Below are positions 1-7,942 of a DNA stretch of 30,844 nucleotides, piece by piece. The stretch is from Bradyrhizobium sp. CCH5-F6 (GTDB lineage: Bacteria; Pseudomonadota; Alphaproteobacteria; Rhizobiales; Xanthobacteraceae): NCBI RefSeq assembly GCF_001556045.1, contig NZ_LSIC01000187.1, forward strand, positions 1 to 30,844. The letters are read 5' to 3'. The notes below the pieces were generated by a model, which worked only from the letters and a program-made list of their open reading frames with translations, searched no databases and was not told the DNA's origin. Made by a program: the position numbers and the translations under genes. The number at the start of each line of letters is the position of its first letter. Positions within the stretch are counted from its first letter, which is position 1.

Positions 1-111
1 GTTCAACCCATGATCCGCCTGCCGTATATCTGTGCCCCTTTAATGTTCAGGGGCCATTTCGCACAACGCCGTACCGCTGCGCTTCGAAAGGCACCGGAGC
101 AGGAACGGTGA
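1..111 (+). CDS. possible 3' end of an antitoxin gene (partial)
   Basis: A reading frame is open from the first base to a TGA at 109-111 and ends in AALRKAPEQER. Its stop overlaps the GTG start of the ParE/RelE-like toxin (GTGA), the arrangement expected of an antitoxin-toxin pair. I do not recognise the 36 residues as a known antitoxin family, and the start lies outside the window. The call rests only on the overlap and the context. Confidence 0.2.
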   Translation, partial: VQPMIRLPYICAPLMFRGHFAQRRTAALRKAPEQER

Positions 112-404
112 AACTCGTCTGGTCGCGCTTCGCGTTGTCCGATCGCGACGGCATTTTCAGCTACATCGAGGCCGAGAATCCTCGTGCCGCGGTTCATGTC
201 GACGAACAGATTGCCAATGCCGCGCGGCGTCTGCTCGACTTTCCGGATAGCGGTCGGCCGGGGCGTGTCGCTGGGACGCGCGAGTTGGTCATTCCGCGTA
301 CATCTTATGTCGCGGCGTACCTGGTCGACGGCGATACCGTTCGCATCTTGCGCGTGCTCCATGGCGCGCAGATGTGGCCCGACGAACTTACCAACGACGA
401 TTGA
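108..404 (+). CDS. type II toxin-antitoxin toxin, ParE/RelE family
   Basis: This 98-residue protein has the usual length and layout of the ParE/RelE fold: an N-terminal strand (MKLVWSRFAL), two helices covering roughly residues 12-45, and the C-terminal block GRPGRVAGTRELVI followed by TVRILRVLHGAQ and a terminal WP. Family members poison either DNA gyrase (ParE) or ribosome-bound mRNA (RelE); the sequence alone does not say which applies. The start is GTG at 108 with AGGAAC just upstream. It overlaps the stop of an open frame entering from the left edge, which is probably its antitoxin. On a plasmid such a pair would act as a post-segregational addiction module. Confidence 0.8.
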   Translation: MKLVWSRFALSDRDGIFSYIEAENPRAAVHVDEQIANAARRLLDFPDSGRPGRVAGTRELVIPRTSYVAAYLVDGDTVRILRVLHGAQMWPDELTNDD

Positions 405-458
405 GGCGGCTCTGTATCGTGCGACCAGCTGGGCGGGCAAGTTTCGATTTATTGCCTA

Positions 459-479
459 TATCGTAGGTTGGCTACGATA
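459..479. repeat. inverted repeat downstream of the toxin gene
   Basis: TATCGTAG (459-466) and CTACGATA (472-479) form a perfect 8-bp inverted repeat around GTTGG. There is no T-run, so a terminator is unlikely; an operator or a structural site is possible. The rest of 405-698 shows no convincing gene. Confidence 0.4.
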
Positions 480-698
480 AGTACGATCAAACTAAATCTT
501 CAAGCCTTCGTCTGCGTGCGTGCCGGACGAATAAAGGCCTTGGTCAGCGACTCGAGCGTGACCGGAGTTTTCGTACACCCTCGGTCGCTGGAAACGGCCG
601 CTGCGCTGGATTTCAACCGCGCGGCATTTTTGTTGGTGTCTTTTTCATCTGGACGAGACGGCCTTTCTGCCGAGCGTTCACAGCACGGACTTTCGCCT

Positions 699-1898
699 CT
701 AGAGGACGCCCCACGCCCGGTAGCGTCCCCGCCCGGTCGCCTCGCGCAGGCCGAGCTCGGCGACCAGGTTTTGGGCGGCACGGGGAGTGATCCCGAGTTC
801 CGCCGCGATCATGCCCGCCGAGACGATCGGCCTCGTCAGCACGTAGTCGAGGAGAGCCGGCAGTTTTGAAGTGGTGCGACGGCCGGCGAGTTTTCGGGCG
901 AGCAGGTTTCTGGTCATCAGCCAACGGTCGTGATCCTTGCGGCCAGACTCGGCGGCGGCCGTCATGGCCTCGAGTTGCACGACCAAACGCGCTGCGGCGT
1001 CGCGTGGCCGCCGGCGCTCACGCGGAATGCTTTTCAGCCCAGCATGCAGGCACGGCAGATGCGATCGCGTTTTGCCGCGGTCCCTCAACAATGCCGCGGC
1101 GAGCAGGCGGCCGAGCCAAGGCGTGTGCTCGAGTGGTTCGATCTCACCCCAGGCGTCGGCGGCAATCGCCCCCGCCAGGGTCGGCGGCAAACCGCGAGTC
1201 TGGTCGACCACATCGCGCCAGTGATCGAGGCGTTCCTCCTCATCCCAGTCGGGATCGTAGATGAGAGAATCCCGCTCCGGCCGAAACCGAGTCTCGGCGG
1301 CAAGCCTGCGCTCCGCCCTGGCGTTCGCTGCGTCGACCGCGTCGAAAGCGGCGGCCAGATGGGGATCGGTCTCGCGGACACCGAGGGGCAATTCGAGACC
1401 TACCTCCTCCCGCTCGGGGGCCTCGTCGATCTCAAAACCTCCCTCACCTTCCTTCCGGTTGCTCGTCTCCTGCTCTCGCTCGCCCCGCCCGCGGAGGCTG
1501 GAGAGCCCCGGAGCCGACAGCGCCCATTCGGGCTTCGCCTCGGCGATGCGCCGACGGGCGCGCAGCACGGCGTGGGCGCGAGTCAGCTCATGGGTGGGAG
1601 TGCGAACGTCCATGCCGGCGTCGTGGAGCACAAGGTCATCGAGGTGGACAAGTTCGCCGTCCAGCCACAAACTGGCGCAGGCATCGGTGAAGTGTGTCCG
1701 GCTGATTGCGCCGTCGCGGATTGGGCTTTTGGCCAGCCGCTCGTCGAAGCGGGCCACGGCATCCTCGGCGGCGGCGAGCGGCCCGGCGAGCTGGGCCCAG
1801 GGCAGCGGATCGGGGATTTTGTAGGTGGGCAGCAAGGTCCTGATAACCTTAATGGGAACCAGCGAAACGGAAGCTAACACGGCTTTCGCTTCCGTCAT
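699..1898 (-). CDS. RHE_PE00001-type protein (DUF1612 with C-terminal HTH)
   Basis: This is a protein of about 400 residues of a kind repeatedly found on rhizobial plasmids. Recognisable blocks are LPWAQLAGPLAAAEDAVAR near the N-terminus, the highly characteristic THFTDACASLWLDGELVHL, then DLVLHDAGMDVRTPTHELTR. There is an acidic variable middle, and a C-terminal helix-turn-helix (VSAGMIAAELGITPRAAQNL) followed by a wing-like RGRYRAWGVL. The function is not established; the HTH suggests DNA binding. Two starts are possible, ATG at 1898 (used) and ATG at 1946, and neither has a strong ribosome binding site. It lies alone on the minus strand, with no overlap with its neighbours. Family assignment is from memory of the conserved blocks. 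Confidence 0.85.
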   Translation of the reverse strand: MTEAKAVLASVSLVPIKVIRTLLPTYKIPDPLPWAQLAGPLAAAEDAVARFDERLAKSPIRDGAISRTHFTDACASLWLDGELVHLDDLVLHDAGMDVRTPTHELTRAHAVLRARRRIAEAKPEWALSAPGLSSLRGRGEREQETSNRKEGEGGFEIDEAPEREEVGLELPLGVRETDPHLAAAFDAVDAANARAERRLAAETRFRPERDSLIYDPDWDEEERLDHWRDVVDQTRGLPPTLAGAIAADAWGEIEPLEHTPWLGRLLAAALLRDRGKTRSHLPCLHAGLKSIPRERRRPRDAAARLVVQLEAMTAAAESGRKDHDRWLMTRNLLARKLAGRRTTSKLPALLDYVLTRPIVSAGMIAAELGITPRAAQNLVAELGLREATGRGRYRAWGVL

Positions 1899-2212
1899 AG
1901 CGATGTCGGTTCCGAACCGTCCAGGATTGAATGCCTCGCAAATCAACGAGCTCTGGCGAACTCAAGCCGGGCTAGCCGCCGGTCGGCGCCAAACCGCCGA
2001 GAAGATGCGCTGCTGGTCAGCTCCCTGCCCTCTTCCGGACGCCTTCGGCCGCCGCCCGCGCTCAGATGTCCTCGTCGGTCAGGTCGACTGTCCGCACGGC
2101 CGCGCGGTCAAGGCTATCGGGCCGGCTTCCCCGGCGTCGGTTGGGTGGCTTCACCGCGAATCAGCGTTCATTACTTCTGCCACGCTCGGGCTGGCTCCGA
2201 TAGTAGCGCTTG
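1899..2212. other. intergenic stretch without a convincing gene
   Basis: Both strands have short open frames, but none has family-like features or a good ribosome binding site. A 30-codon minus-strand frame ending LTDEDI at about 2066 resembles the acidic tail of a real protein and could be a relic. Confidence 0.4.
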
Positions 2213-2608
2213 TCAGGCCGCCTCGATGTCGGTCTGCGGAAAATCGGCGCCCTTGAACATCAACGGTTCGCCAAGATTTCGGGCGCAGGCGTAGGCGAAA
2301 CAGTCCCCGAAATTGAGCCGTGCCGGGTGTCGGCCCTTGCCGTAGCGGTCGTATGCTTCGAGCGCGATGCGGGCTGTTTCGGGCGCCACGTTCACCGTTT
2401 TGATTTCCATCAGCGCGAGATAGCTCTCGACCGCTTCGGCCGCCGCGGCGATCGGCAGATCGAGCACGCAGGCGATGGCAATCGCCGCCTCCCATACGGC
2501 CAGCGGCGAGGTCAACCGGGTTGTGCTTTGCTGCACGCGCGCCAGCAACTCGCGCGCCTCGTCTTCGTTTGTCAGCATCGCGGCGAGCGCCGAAGCGTCG
2601 ATGAACAT
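2213..2608 (-). CDS. vapC: VapC toxin, PIN-domain ribonuclease
   Basis: This is a 131-residue PIN-domain protein, the normal VapC length. The acidic metal-binding residues of PIN nucleases can be placed: D4 in MFIDAS, E40 in AVWEAA, D102 in NFGDCFAYA, and a terminal acid near D122/D127 in KGADFPQTD. VapC toxins cleave tRNA or rRNA and are neutralised by VapB. The ATG at 2608 overlaps the TGA of vapB by one base (TGATG), so translation is coupled. Together they form a stability module near one flank of the repABC region. Confidence 0.93.
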   Translation of the reverse strand: MFIDASALAAMLTNEDEARELLARVQQSTTRLTSPLAVWEAAIAIACVLDLPIAAAAEAVESYLALMEIKTVNVAPETARIALEAYDRYGKGRHPARLNFGDCFAYACARNLGEPLMFKGADFPQTDIEAA

Positions 2609-2853
2609 CAGGAATCCTCGTACAGGCCGTCGCGGAACGCCTTGTCAGCAGGCTTGCCGCTCTGCGGGTTGCCCTTCGCCCTCAAATCGCGACAAAACTG
2701 GACGCCCAGGTCGACCAAGGACGGCCTGCCCTGCTCGCGTTCGAGTTCATGGGCGAGCGCCGTATGTACGGCCTCGGTCAGTCCGATTTTCTTTAACGCC
2801 GCGACCCTGCGGGCCAGCGCGTCGGTCTCGGGATTCTTGATATGGAAGGCCAT
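2608..2853 (-). CDS. vapB: VapB antitoxin
   Basis: The protein has 81 residues and begins MAFHIKNPETDALARRVA, a start typical of Rv0623-like VapB antitoxins: a short DNA-binding strand followed by helices. The C-terminal half (DLGVQFCRDLRAK onward) would wrap the toxin. The ATG at 2853 is preceded by AGAGGAG with 6-nt spacing, which decides it over longer frames. An inverted repeat upstream (2877-2906) is the likely autoregulatory operator. It is the first gene of the vapBC operon. Confidence 0.9.
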   Translation of the reverse strand: MAFHIKNPETDALARRVAALKKIGLTEAVHTALAHELEREQGRPSLVDLGVQFCRDLRAKGNPQSGKPADKAFRDGLYEDS

Positions 2854-2876
2854 CCGGCGCTCCTCTAGCGCGCATC

Positions 2877-2906
2877 GTGTATCCCTATATAACATTCCGG
2901 ATACAC
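2877..2906. promoter_or_regulatory. probable vapBC operator
   Basis: GTGTATCC (2877-2884) and GGATACAC (2899-2906) form a perfect 8-bp inverted repeat with centres 22 bp apart, enclosing the AT-rich CTATATAACATTCC. It lies 24 bp before the vapB start, where VapB-VapC complexes normally bind to repress their own promoter. Confidence 0.6.
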
Positions 2907-3030
2907 CCCGTGAAGGCTGGTCGTTCTCGCGAAATCTGATGGAGAAGCTCGTAAATGCGCACGGAGGCTGTAGATTTCTATGGTTAGCATTCTGTGAATG
3001 CCATCCTCCGGCCTTCCGGGCGCATTTTCC

Positions 3031-3171
3031 CATCAAGACCATGCCATCATCTGGACGGGGCTCCGGCCGAAGGACAACCTCGTCCAGGCTCCTGAATTCA
3101 TCAGCGCGCGGATCGACAAGGGCTGGAAGGCGCGCGTCGGCGGCTGGACGGCACAGATTGTTGTCAGCTGA
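3031..3171 (+). pseudogene. possible gene relic ending inside a parS site
   Basis: A 46-codon plus-strand frame reads HQDHAIIWTGLRPKDN and later APEFISARIDKGWKARVGG, and stops within the first parS palindrome. The composition looks protein-like rather than like a shadow frame, but I recognise no family and there is no start codon with a ribosome binding site. It may be the tail of a disrupted gene. Confidence 0.25.
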
Positions 3172-3175
3172 CAAC
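3160..3175. other. parS: repABC parS site 1
   Basis: GTTGTCAGCTGACAAC is a perfect 16-bp palindrome (18 bp counting flanking T and A). It fits the repABC centromere pattern GTT-N4-GC-N4-AAC, which RepB binds. It lies between vapBC and repABC, 45 bp from site 2. Confidence 0.85.
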
Positions 3176-3204
3176 ATCCATTTACTTGGTAGGCCCAGGC
3201 TCTT

Positions 3205-3220
3205 GTTGTCAGCTGACAAC
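3205..3220. other. parS: repABC parS site 2
   Basis: This is an identical copy of GTTGTCAGCTGACAAC, again flanked by T and A. Its 45-bp distance from site 1 places the two about four helical turns apart. Confidence 0.85.
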
Positions 3221-3221
3221 A

Positions 3222-4225
3222 GTCTGTGCGGCGTCCCCTATGGGATTACTTCCCCTGCGATCGAAACGCCTCGTCCAGGAAGCGATTCGCTGCGGCGCGC
3301 TCGCCTCGAACTCGAAGGTTCGCGATGGTATCTGGGGCATCTGGTCGCCAGGCGTCGAGATTGGATCCGGCCCCAGGGCGAGGTCGAACCGCTCACGACC
3401 GTGCCGGTTAAGGTGCTAGCCTGACTGCGCATTGGCTTCCCTTGCCGAAACAGATCGCATGTGCAGCCGATGAGGAGGCGTCCCGAGCTAGGTGGTAGGC
3501 GGTCTTGCGGCTGGTGGCCCGGGAACAGCGAGCGCGATTGACCCGGAATGCACTCGGTCGATTACTCTACGCTTGTTCGTTCGAATTGGCGGAGACGTGC
3601 TACCGTGCGGGCTTGCTTGTTCCCCTGGCGAGCGGCGGCCCAGCGAAGTGCCGCAGTGGGCGCCTCGGTCCACACTGCGAACGCCCGGCGCGCTGCTGGA
3701 CCTAGCGAACCAACACCACAAAACCCCTTCGCTCGCCACCGGCTCCGGCGCTTCAACAAGACGGGGAGGGCGCTTTTCGAGGAGCCGCCGCTCCTGGGTA
3801 TCGGGTGCGAGACCACCTCCATCTTAAGAGGGAAGCGATCCTCCTGGGCAACGGCTTGCTGGGAAACGGGGAGTAGAGATCCGCGCGCGCGGCATGGATT
3901 AACTGCTCGTCAAGCACCGGTGCACGCTGACTCGACCCCAGAAGCGAGGGGTGACGCGCATGGAAAGAGACCCCGGCGCATCCGCGCGATAGCAACACTG
4001 ATCGGAGCAGCGGCTGGCATCGTACCGAATGACGCCTGGGGACACAGCCTCGCCGAATCGCGCTATAGTAGAAATTCGCTCCGCTGGCTGGGGCCATTGT
4101 TGTCAGCTGACAACAAAACAGGGCGACGCGGCCAAAAAGCCGCTGCTCGCCGTTACGCACGCCATCGAGCGTTAAGAACTCGTTAACCCTTTATTTCTTG
4201 CTCAAATCATAGAATCGTGGCCATC
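3222..4225. other. repA upstream region with no convincing gene
   Basis: About 1 kb is open in several overlapping frames on both strands, as expected for GC-rich DNA. No frame shows a recognisable family, a credible ribosome binding site or a sustained protein-like composition. It contains parS site 3 (4099-4114) and, at its right end, a more AT-rich stretch (about 4180-4215) that should carry the repABC promoter. Confidence 0.5.
4099..4114. other. parS: repABC parS site 3
   Basis: This is an identical 16-bp palindrome GTTGTCAGCTGACAAC (18 bp with flanking T and A), 165 bp before the repA start. Confidence 0.85.
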
Positions 4226-4272
4226 TCTCAAGACGGAGATTAAGCGTCTGACGCGCAGAAACCGTCTTGAGA
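4226..4272. promoter_or_regulatory. inverted repeat just before repA, probable operator
   Basis: TCTCAAGACGG (4226-4236) and CCGTCTTGAGA (4262-4272) form a perfect 11-bp inverted repeat separated by 25 bp, ending 6 bp before the repA ATG. In repABC plasmids RepA, helped by RepB, represses the operon from a site between promoter and repA, and this is the best candidate. It could also fold as a long hairpin in the mRNA leader. Confidence 0.55.
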
Positions 4273-4278
4273 AGGCAA

Positions 4279-5493
4279 ATGGCGATCTTAGCGGAAGATT
4301 CGGTGACGATGAGCGAGACTGCGTCTGCGCGGATCTCTCGGCATGCCGGCATTCTTTCCGGTCAGCTGCGATCGCTCGCGACGACGCTTTTCCCGCCTTC
4401 AGCGAGCAAATCGCTCCGGTCGTTCACCTCAGGGGAGGTTGCGCGAATTGCAGGCGTATCCGACGGGTACCTTCGACAACTTTCTCTCGACGGACTTGGA
4501 CCGACCCCGACGACGGGAATCGGTGGCCGCCGATCTTATACTCTGGCTCAGATCCATGAGTTGCGCGGGTATCTGGCCACAGCGCGTCCGCGGGAAGCAT
4601 TGGAATTTCTCCCGCGCCGGCGCCCAGGCGACAAGCTCCAGATCATCACCGTCGCGAACTTCAAAGGTGGCTCCGCCAAGACGACGACAGCGCTGTATCT
4701 GTCGCAATACCTCGCCCTTGCCGGCTTTCGGGTCCTGGCGATCGATCTCGATCCGCAAGCTTCGCTGTCAGCAATGTTCGGGTACCAACCCGAGTTTGAC
4801 ATTGGGGCGAATGAAACGCTGTACGGTGCCATCCGATATGACGAACACCGCCGGCCCCTGCGCGAGATCATCCGGCCGACCTATTTTGACGGGATAGGTC
4901 TCGTTCCAGGCAATCTCGAGCTTATGGAGTTCGAGCACACTACGCCTCGAGCAATGGTCGAGCGGCGTGAACGCGGACACGACCTATTCTTTCGCCGCGT
5001 CGCCAGCGCCATCGACCAAGTTGCAGACGACTACGACGTCGTCGTCATCGACTGCCCACCCCAGCTTGGTTACTTGACCATGGGCGCGCTGAACGCGGCG
5101 ACCGCGATGCTCGTCACCATCCATCCTCAGATGGTCGATGTCGCATCCATGAGCCAATTTCTCCTCATGACGTCGGACCTCATGTCCGTCATCGAGGAAG
5201 CGGGTGGGCGCCTCGATCACGATTTCATCCGGTATGTCATCACGCGTCACGATCCTAATGACGTGCCCGAAGCTCAAATCGTGGCCCTCCTTCGCACCCT
5301 TTTCGGATCGGATGTGCTCCAGGCCACAGTGTGGAAATCGACCGCGATCGCCAATGCAGGTCTCACCAAGCAATCACTGTACGAACTGGAGCGTGGCGCC
5401 GTAGGGCGGGGCGCCTACGACCGGGCATTGGAATCGGTCGACGCGGTCAATGCCGAAATCGCGCAACTTCTTAAGAAGGTGTGGGGTCGATGA
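4279..5493 (+). CDS. repA: plasmid partitioning protein RepA (ParA-type ATPase)
   Basis: This 404-residue protein has the standard repABC RepA layout. An N-terminal DNA-binding part contains a helix-turn-helix (TSGEVARIAGVSDGYLRQ, about 50-67). The ParA/MinD ATPase follows, with the Walker A variant KGGSAKTTT (129-137), the switch VLAIDLDPQASLS and the Walker-B-like VVVIDCPPQLGY. RepA drives plasmid segregation with RepB and represses the operon. The ATG at 4279 is preceded by AGAAGG at short spacing; a TTG at 4267 and an ATG at 4309 are alternatives. Its stop overlaps the repB start as ATGA, so repA and repB are translationally coupled. Confidence 0.96.
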   Translation: MAILAEDSVTMSETASARISRHAGILSGQLRSLATTLFPPSASKSLRSFTSGEVARIAGVSDGYLRQLSLDGLGPTPTTGIGGRRSYTLAQIHELRGYLATARPREALEFLPRRRPGDKLQIITVANFKGGSAKTTTALYLSQYLALAGFRVLAIDLDPQASLSAMFGYQPEFDIGANETLYGAIRYDEHRRPLREIIRPTYFDGIGLVPGNLELMEFEHTTPRAMVERRERGHDLFFRRVASAIDQVADDYDVVVIDCPPQLGYLTMGALNAATAMLVTIHPQMVDVASMSQFLLMTSDLMSVIEEAGGRLDHDFIRYVITRHDPNDVPEAQIVALLRTLFGSDVLQATVWKSTAIANAGLTKQSLYELERGAVGRGAYDRALESVDAVNAEIAQLLKKVWGR

Positions 5494-6509
5494 GCAAACG
5501 TACAGATACCATCAGGGGTCTTTTCACCGCCCCGCAATCACCTGCGTTGTCAGCTGACAACATGCCCGGTGCCTTGCCGCGGGTCTCGTCGGGCTCGGTC
5601 CGCTCGTTGAAAGACACCTTTTCTGGAGTCGAGAAAGAGAACGAGGAGCTTCGCGAAAGGATTGCCTCCGGAGCGATGATCCTTGAAATCGACCCCTCGC
5701 TTATCGATCCGTCGCCGCTAGCCGACCGGTTTCGCGACCAGGATGATAGTTCGTTCGAGGCGCTCAAGCAGTCGATCGCACAGCGTGGTCAAGAGGTGCC
5801 CATTCTCGTTCGGGAGCATCCTGAAGCGAAAGGGCGCTACCAGAGTGCATATGGTCACCGCCGCGTCCGCGCTACGCGCGAACTAGGCATCTCGGTCAAA
5901 GCGATCCTGCGAGCGCTGTCAGATGAAGCGCTCGTCGTGGCGCAAGGGCTCGAGAACGCACCACGCGAAGATCTGAGTTTCATTGAGCGCGCCACCTTCG
6001 CGATGCATATCGAAGATGCCGGGCATAGCCGGTCAATCGTGCAAGATGCGTTGTCGATCGATCGAGCGGAGGCCTCGAAACTTCTTGCCGTGGCCCGGTC
6101 AGTTCCAACCGATGTTGTTCAAGCAATCGGGAAGGCTCCGAAAGTTGGCCGCGGCCGCTGGCAGTCATTCGCCGACCTGGTTAAGGATGCCGCCGCGCTC
6201 AAACGTGTCAGAGCGGCGATCGCTGAACCGAAATTTGCAGAACGAGAAACCGACGCCCGGTTTCTTGCAGCATATACAGCGGCGAGCCGTGCATCCTCCG
6301 CGGGGACGTCGAAGCCATCGGAAGAGAAGCCAGTCTTTTCCGCATCCGGCGACAAGATCGCGCACGTGCGTCACGCCGAGCGCGAATTGAAGCTTACCCT
6401 CGACAAGAATGTCTCGGCGACATTCGCTGCATTTCTTGTCGACCAACTCCCGACGCTGTTCGACGCCTTTTCCAAAACGAGCGGCGGTCAGGAAGCTAGC
6501 GAGGCCTGA
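5490..6509 (+). CDS. repB: plasmid partitioning protein RepB (ParB-type)
   Basis: This 339-residue protein has the usual RepB length and the opening MSKRTDTIRGLF typical of the family. ParB nucleotide-binding boxes are visible as YGHRRVRA (about 121-128) and GLENAPREDLSF (about 153-164). They are followed by a DNA-binding helical region (AGHSRSIVQDALSIDRAEASK, about 177-197) and a C-terminal dimerization region. RepB binds parS and loads the partition complex that RepA moves. The ATG at 5490 overlaps the repA stop. Oddly, one parS palindrome lies inside this gene and encodes residues LSADN (20-24). Confidence 0.96.
   Translation: MSKRTDTIRGLFTAPQSPALSADNMPGALPRVSSGSVRSLKDTFSGVEKENEELRERIASGAMILEIDPSLIDPSPLADRFRDQDDSSFEALKQSIAQRGQEVPILVREHPEAKGRYQSAYGHRRVRATRELGISVKAILRALSDEALVVAQGLENAPREDLSFIERATFAMHIEDAGHSRSIVQDALSIDRAEASKLLAVARSVPTDVVQAIGKAPKVGRGRWQSFADLVKDAAALKRVRAAIAEPKFAERETDARFLAAYTAASRASSAGTSKPSEEKPVFSASGDKIAHVRHAERELKLTLDKNVSATFAAFLVDQLPTLFDAFSKTSGGQEASEA
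5546..5561. other. parS: repABC parS site 4, inside repB
   Basis: A fourth perfect GTTGTCAGCTGACAAC lies within the 5' part of repB, in frame as Leu-Ser-Ala-Asp-Asn. The flanking bases differ from the other three (C on the left, A on the right). Confidence 0.85.
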
Positions 6510-6550
6510 AGGCCTCGTCCCGTAAACACGAACCAGGAGCAGACAAGGCA

Positions 6551-6586
6551 AAAGAAAAAGGCCCCCGAAACGGAGTTCCGGAAGCC
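6551..6586 (-). terminator. intrinsic terminator of the ctRNA
   Basis: On the minus strand GGCTTCCGGA (6586-6577) pairs with TTCGGGGGCC (6569-6560) around a 7-nt loop and is followed by a U-rich tail. Three G-U pairs are needed in the 10-bp stem. On the plus strand the same element lies in the repC leader. Confidence 0.75.
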
Positions 6587-6606
6587 CTTCTCTTCAAGTT
6601 TGGCGA
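6551..6606 (-). ncRNA. counter-transcribed RNA of repABC (IncA-type ctRNA)
   Basis: The 197-bp repB-repC gap contains, on the minus strand, a TTGACT box (6640-6635), a 17-bp spacer and a weak TTCTCT -10 position (6617-6612). Downstream is a strong hairpin followed by TTTTTCTTTT. This predicts a transcript of about 55 nt, the size known for repABC ctRNAs. These RNAs pair with the repC leader, lower RepC synthesis and determine incompatibility. Exact ends are estimates. Confidence 0.8.
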
Positions 6607-6683
6607 CTGACAGAGAATCACTTTCGCGAATCGCAGTCAAGAGTTTCTACGCGATTTTATCGTCGTTTCGGCGAGCAGGTTTC

Positions 6684-6704
6684 CTTTGCCCAGCTGAGGC
6701 AAAG
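6684..6704 (+). promoter_or_regulatory. hairpin sequestering the repC ribosome binding site
   Basis: CTTTGCC (6684-6690) and GGCAAAG (6698-6704) form a perfect 7-bp stem with a 7-nt loop, ending 2 bases before the repC ATG. The likely Shine-Dalgarno GAGG (6696-6699) is partly in the loop and partly in the stem. In repABC plasmids ctRNA pairing is known to favour a leader structure that blocks repC translation. Confidence 0.65.
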
Positions 6705-6706
6705 AC

Positions 6707-7939
6707 ATGCAGTCACACTCTCCAACGACGCCTTTTGGGCGGCGATCGTTGACGCTTGCCCATGTGGCAAGCCAAATGATCGCAACAGAACGCCCTCCCG
6801 AAAAGATCGTCCACAAATGGAAGATCTTCCACGCCATCTGCACGGCCCGGCCGCGCCTTGGCGTGTCGGAGCGGGCGCTGTCGGTGCTAAACGCGCTCCT
6901 GACCTTCCATCCTGAGACCGCGCTCACAGGAGAGGATGACCTGATCGTCTTCCCGTCAAACAATCAGCTCAGTCGCCGGGCGCACGGCATGCCGGCGTCG
7001 ACGCTGCGGCGTCATCTCGCTGTCCTGGTCGACGCGGGACTGATCGTTCGGCGCGACAGCCCAAATGGCAAGCGTTATGCGCGGAAGGACGATGCCGGCG
7101 AAATCGAGCTCGCCTTCGGCTTCGATCTGTCGCCGCTCGTCGTGCGCTCGGAAGAGTTCGAGAGCCTGGCGGCCGACATCGAAGCCGAAGCCCGCGCGCT
7201 CAAGCTCGTGCGTGAGCGGATCACACTGTGCCGGCGCGACATCGCGAAGATGATTGCAACTGGCATCGAGGAAGGCGTTCCAACGCGAAGGGCAGGGCAG
7301 GGGCCTGCGGATTGGCAGGAGGTGCATGCCGCCTTCCGCGCAATGGTCGCTCAGATTCCGCGCACCGCGACGCGCCAGGAGCTCGAGCCGATCGCCGACG
7401 AGCTGTCGCAACTCGCTGACGACGTGCTCAATCTTTTGGAAGCGCACATCAAATCCAAGAATCCGAGCGCCAATGAGTCCCATTCTGAGCGCCACATACA
7501 GAATTCAAATACCGATGCCTTAATTGATCTTGAACCTAGCCTTCAAGAAGGCTGGACGGCGGGAGCTGAGCCTAAACCTCAACCATCGCGAGTCGCCGAG
7601 GGTTCGTATCCATTGGGAATGATCCTCGGTGCATGCCCGGACATCGTCGATTATGCGAAGGGTGGGATTTCGAACTGGCGCGATTTCCTCGCCACCGCGG
7701 CCGTTGTTCGATCAATGCTGGGGATCAGCCCGAGCGCCTGGGAGGAGGCGCAAACCGTCCTGGGTGAAATGCAAGCGGCGGTCGTCGTCGCCTGCATCCT
7801 GCAGCGTGGCACCACGATCAGATCAGCTGGCGGCTACTTGCGCGGGCTGACGCGGAAAGCGGAGGTCGGAGAGTTTTCTCTTGGTCCGATCCTGATGTCG
7901 CAGATCAACTCCCAGCGCCACGAAAAGCGACGAGCGTGA
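6707..7939 (+). CDS. repC: replication initiator RepC
   Basis: This 410-residue protein has the normal RepC length and the family opening (GRRSLTLAHVASQ, about 11-23). The N-terminal winged-helix part includes SNNQLSRRAHGMPASTLRRH (about 84-103), LVDAGLIVRRDSPNGKRYA and the GEIELAFGFDLSPLVVR block. A low-conservation linker spans about 265-300, and the C-terminal domain includes GGISNWRDFLATAAVVRSML and AGGYLRGLTRKAEVGEF. RepC is the essential initiator and acts on an origin usually lying within its own gene. Expression should be controlled by the ctRNA and the leader hairpin directly upstream. Confidence 0.96.
   Translation: MQSHSPTTPFGRRSLTLAHVASQMIATERPPEKIVHKWKIFHAICTARPRLGVSERALSVLNALLTFHPETALTGEDDLIVFPSNNQLSRRAHGMPASTLRRHLAVLVDAGLIVRRDSPNGKRYARKDDAGEIELAFGFDLSPLVVRSEEFESLAADIEAEARALKLVRERITLCRRDIAKMIATGIEEGVPTRRAGQGPADWQEVHAAFRAMVAQIPRTATRQELEPIADELSQLADDVLNLLEAHIKSKNPSANESHSERHIQNSNTDALIDLEPSLQEGWTAGAEPKPQPSRVAEGSYPLGMILGACPDIVDYAKGGISNWRDFLATAAVVRSMLGISPSAWEEAQTVLGEMQAAVVVACILQRGTTIRSAGGYLRGLTRKAEVGEFSLGPILMSQINSQRHEKRRA
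7455..7540. other. probable oriV within repC
   Basis: The linker part of repC is clearly more AT-rich than the rest of the gene, especially 7490-7535. In studied repABC plasmids the origin lies in such an AT-rich stretch inside repC. The placement is by analogy. Confidence 0.4.
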
Positions 7940-7942
7940 GCC

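Noticed and set aside
930..1877. A 315-codon plus-strand frame opposite the RHE_PE00001-like gene.
   Set aside because: It is antisense to a gene with clear conserved blocks and has no family-like sequence of its own.
3492..4186. Long overlapping open frames on both strands upstream of repA.
   Set aside because: They are typical shadow frames of GC-rich DNA: Arg/Ala/Ser-rich, no recognisable family, no supporting ribosome binding sites.
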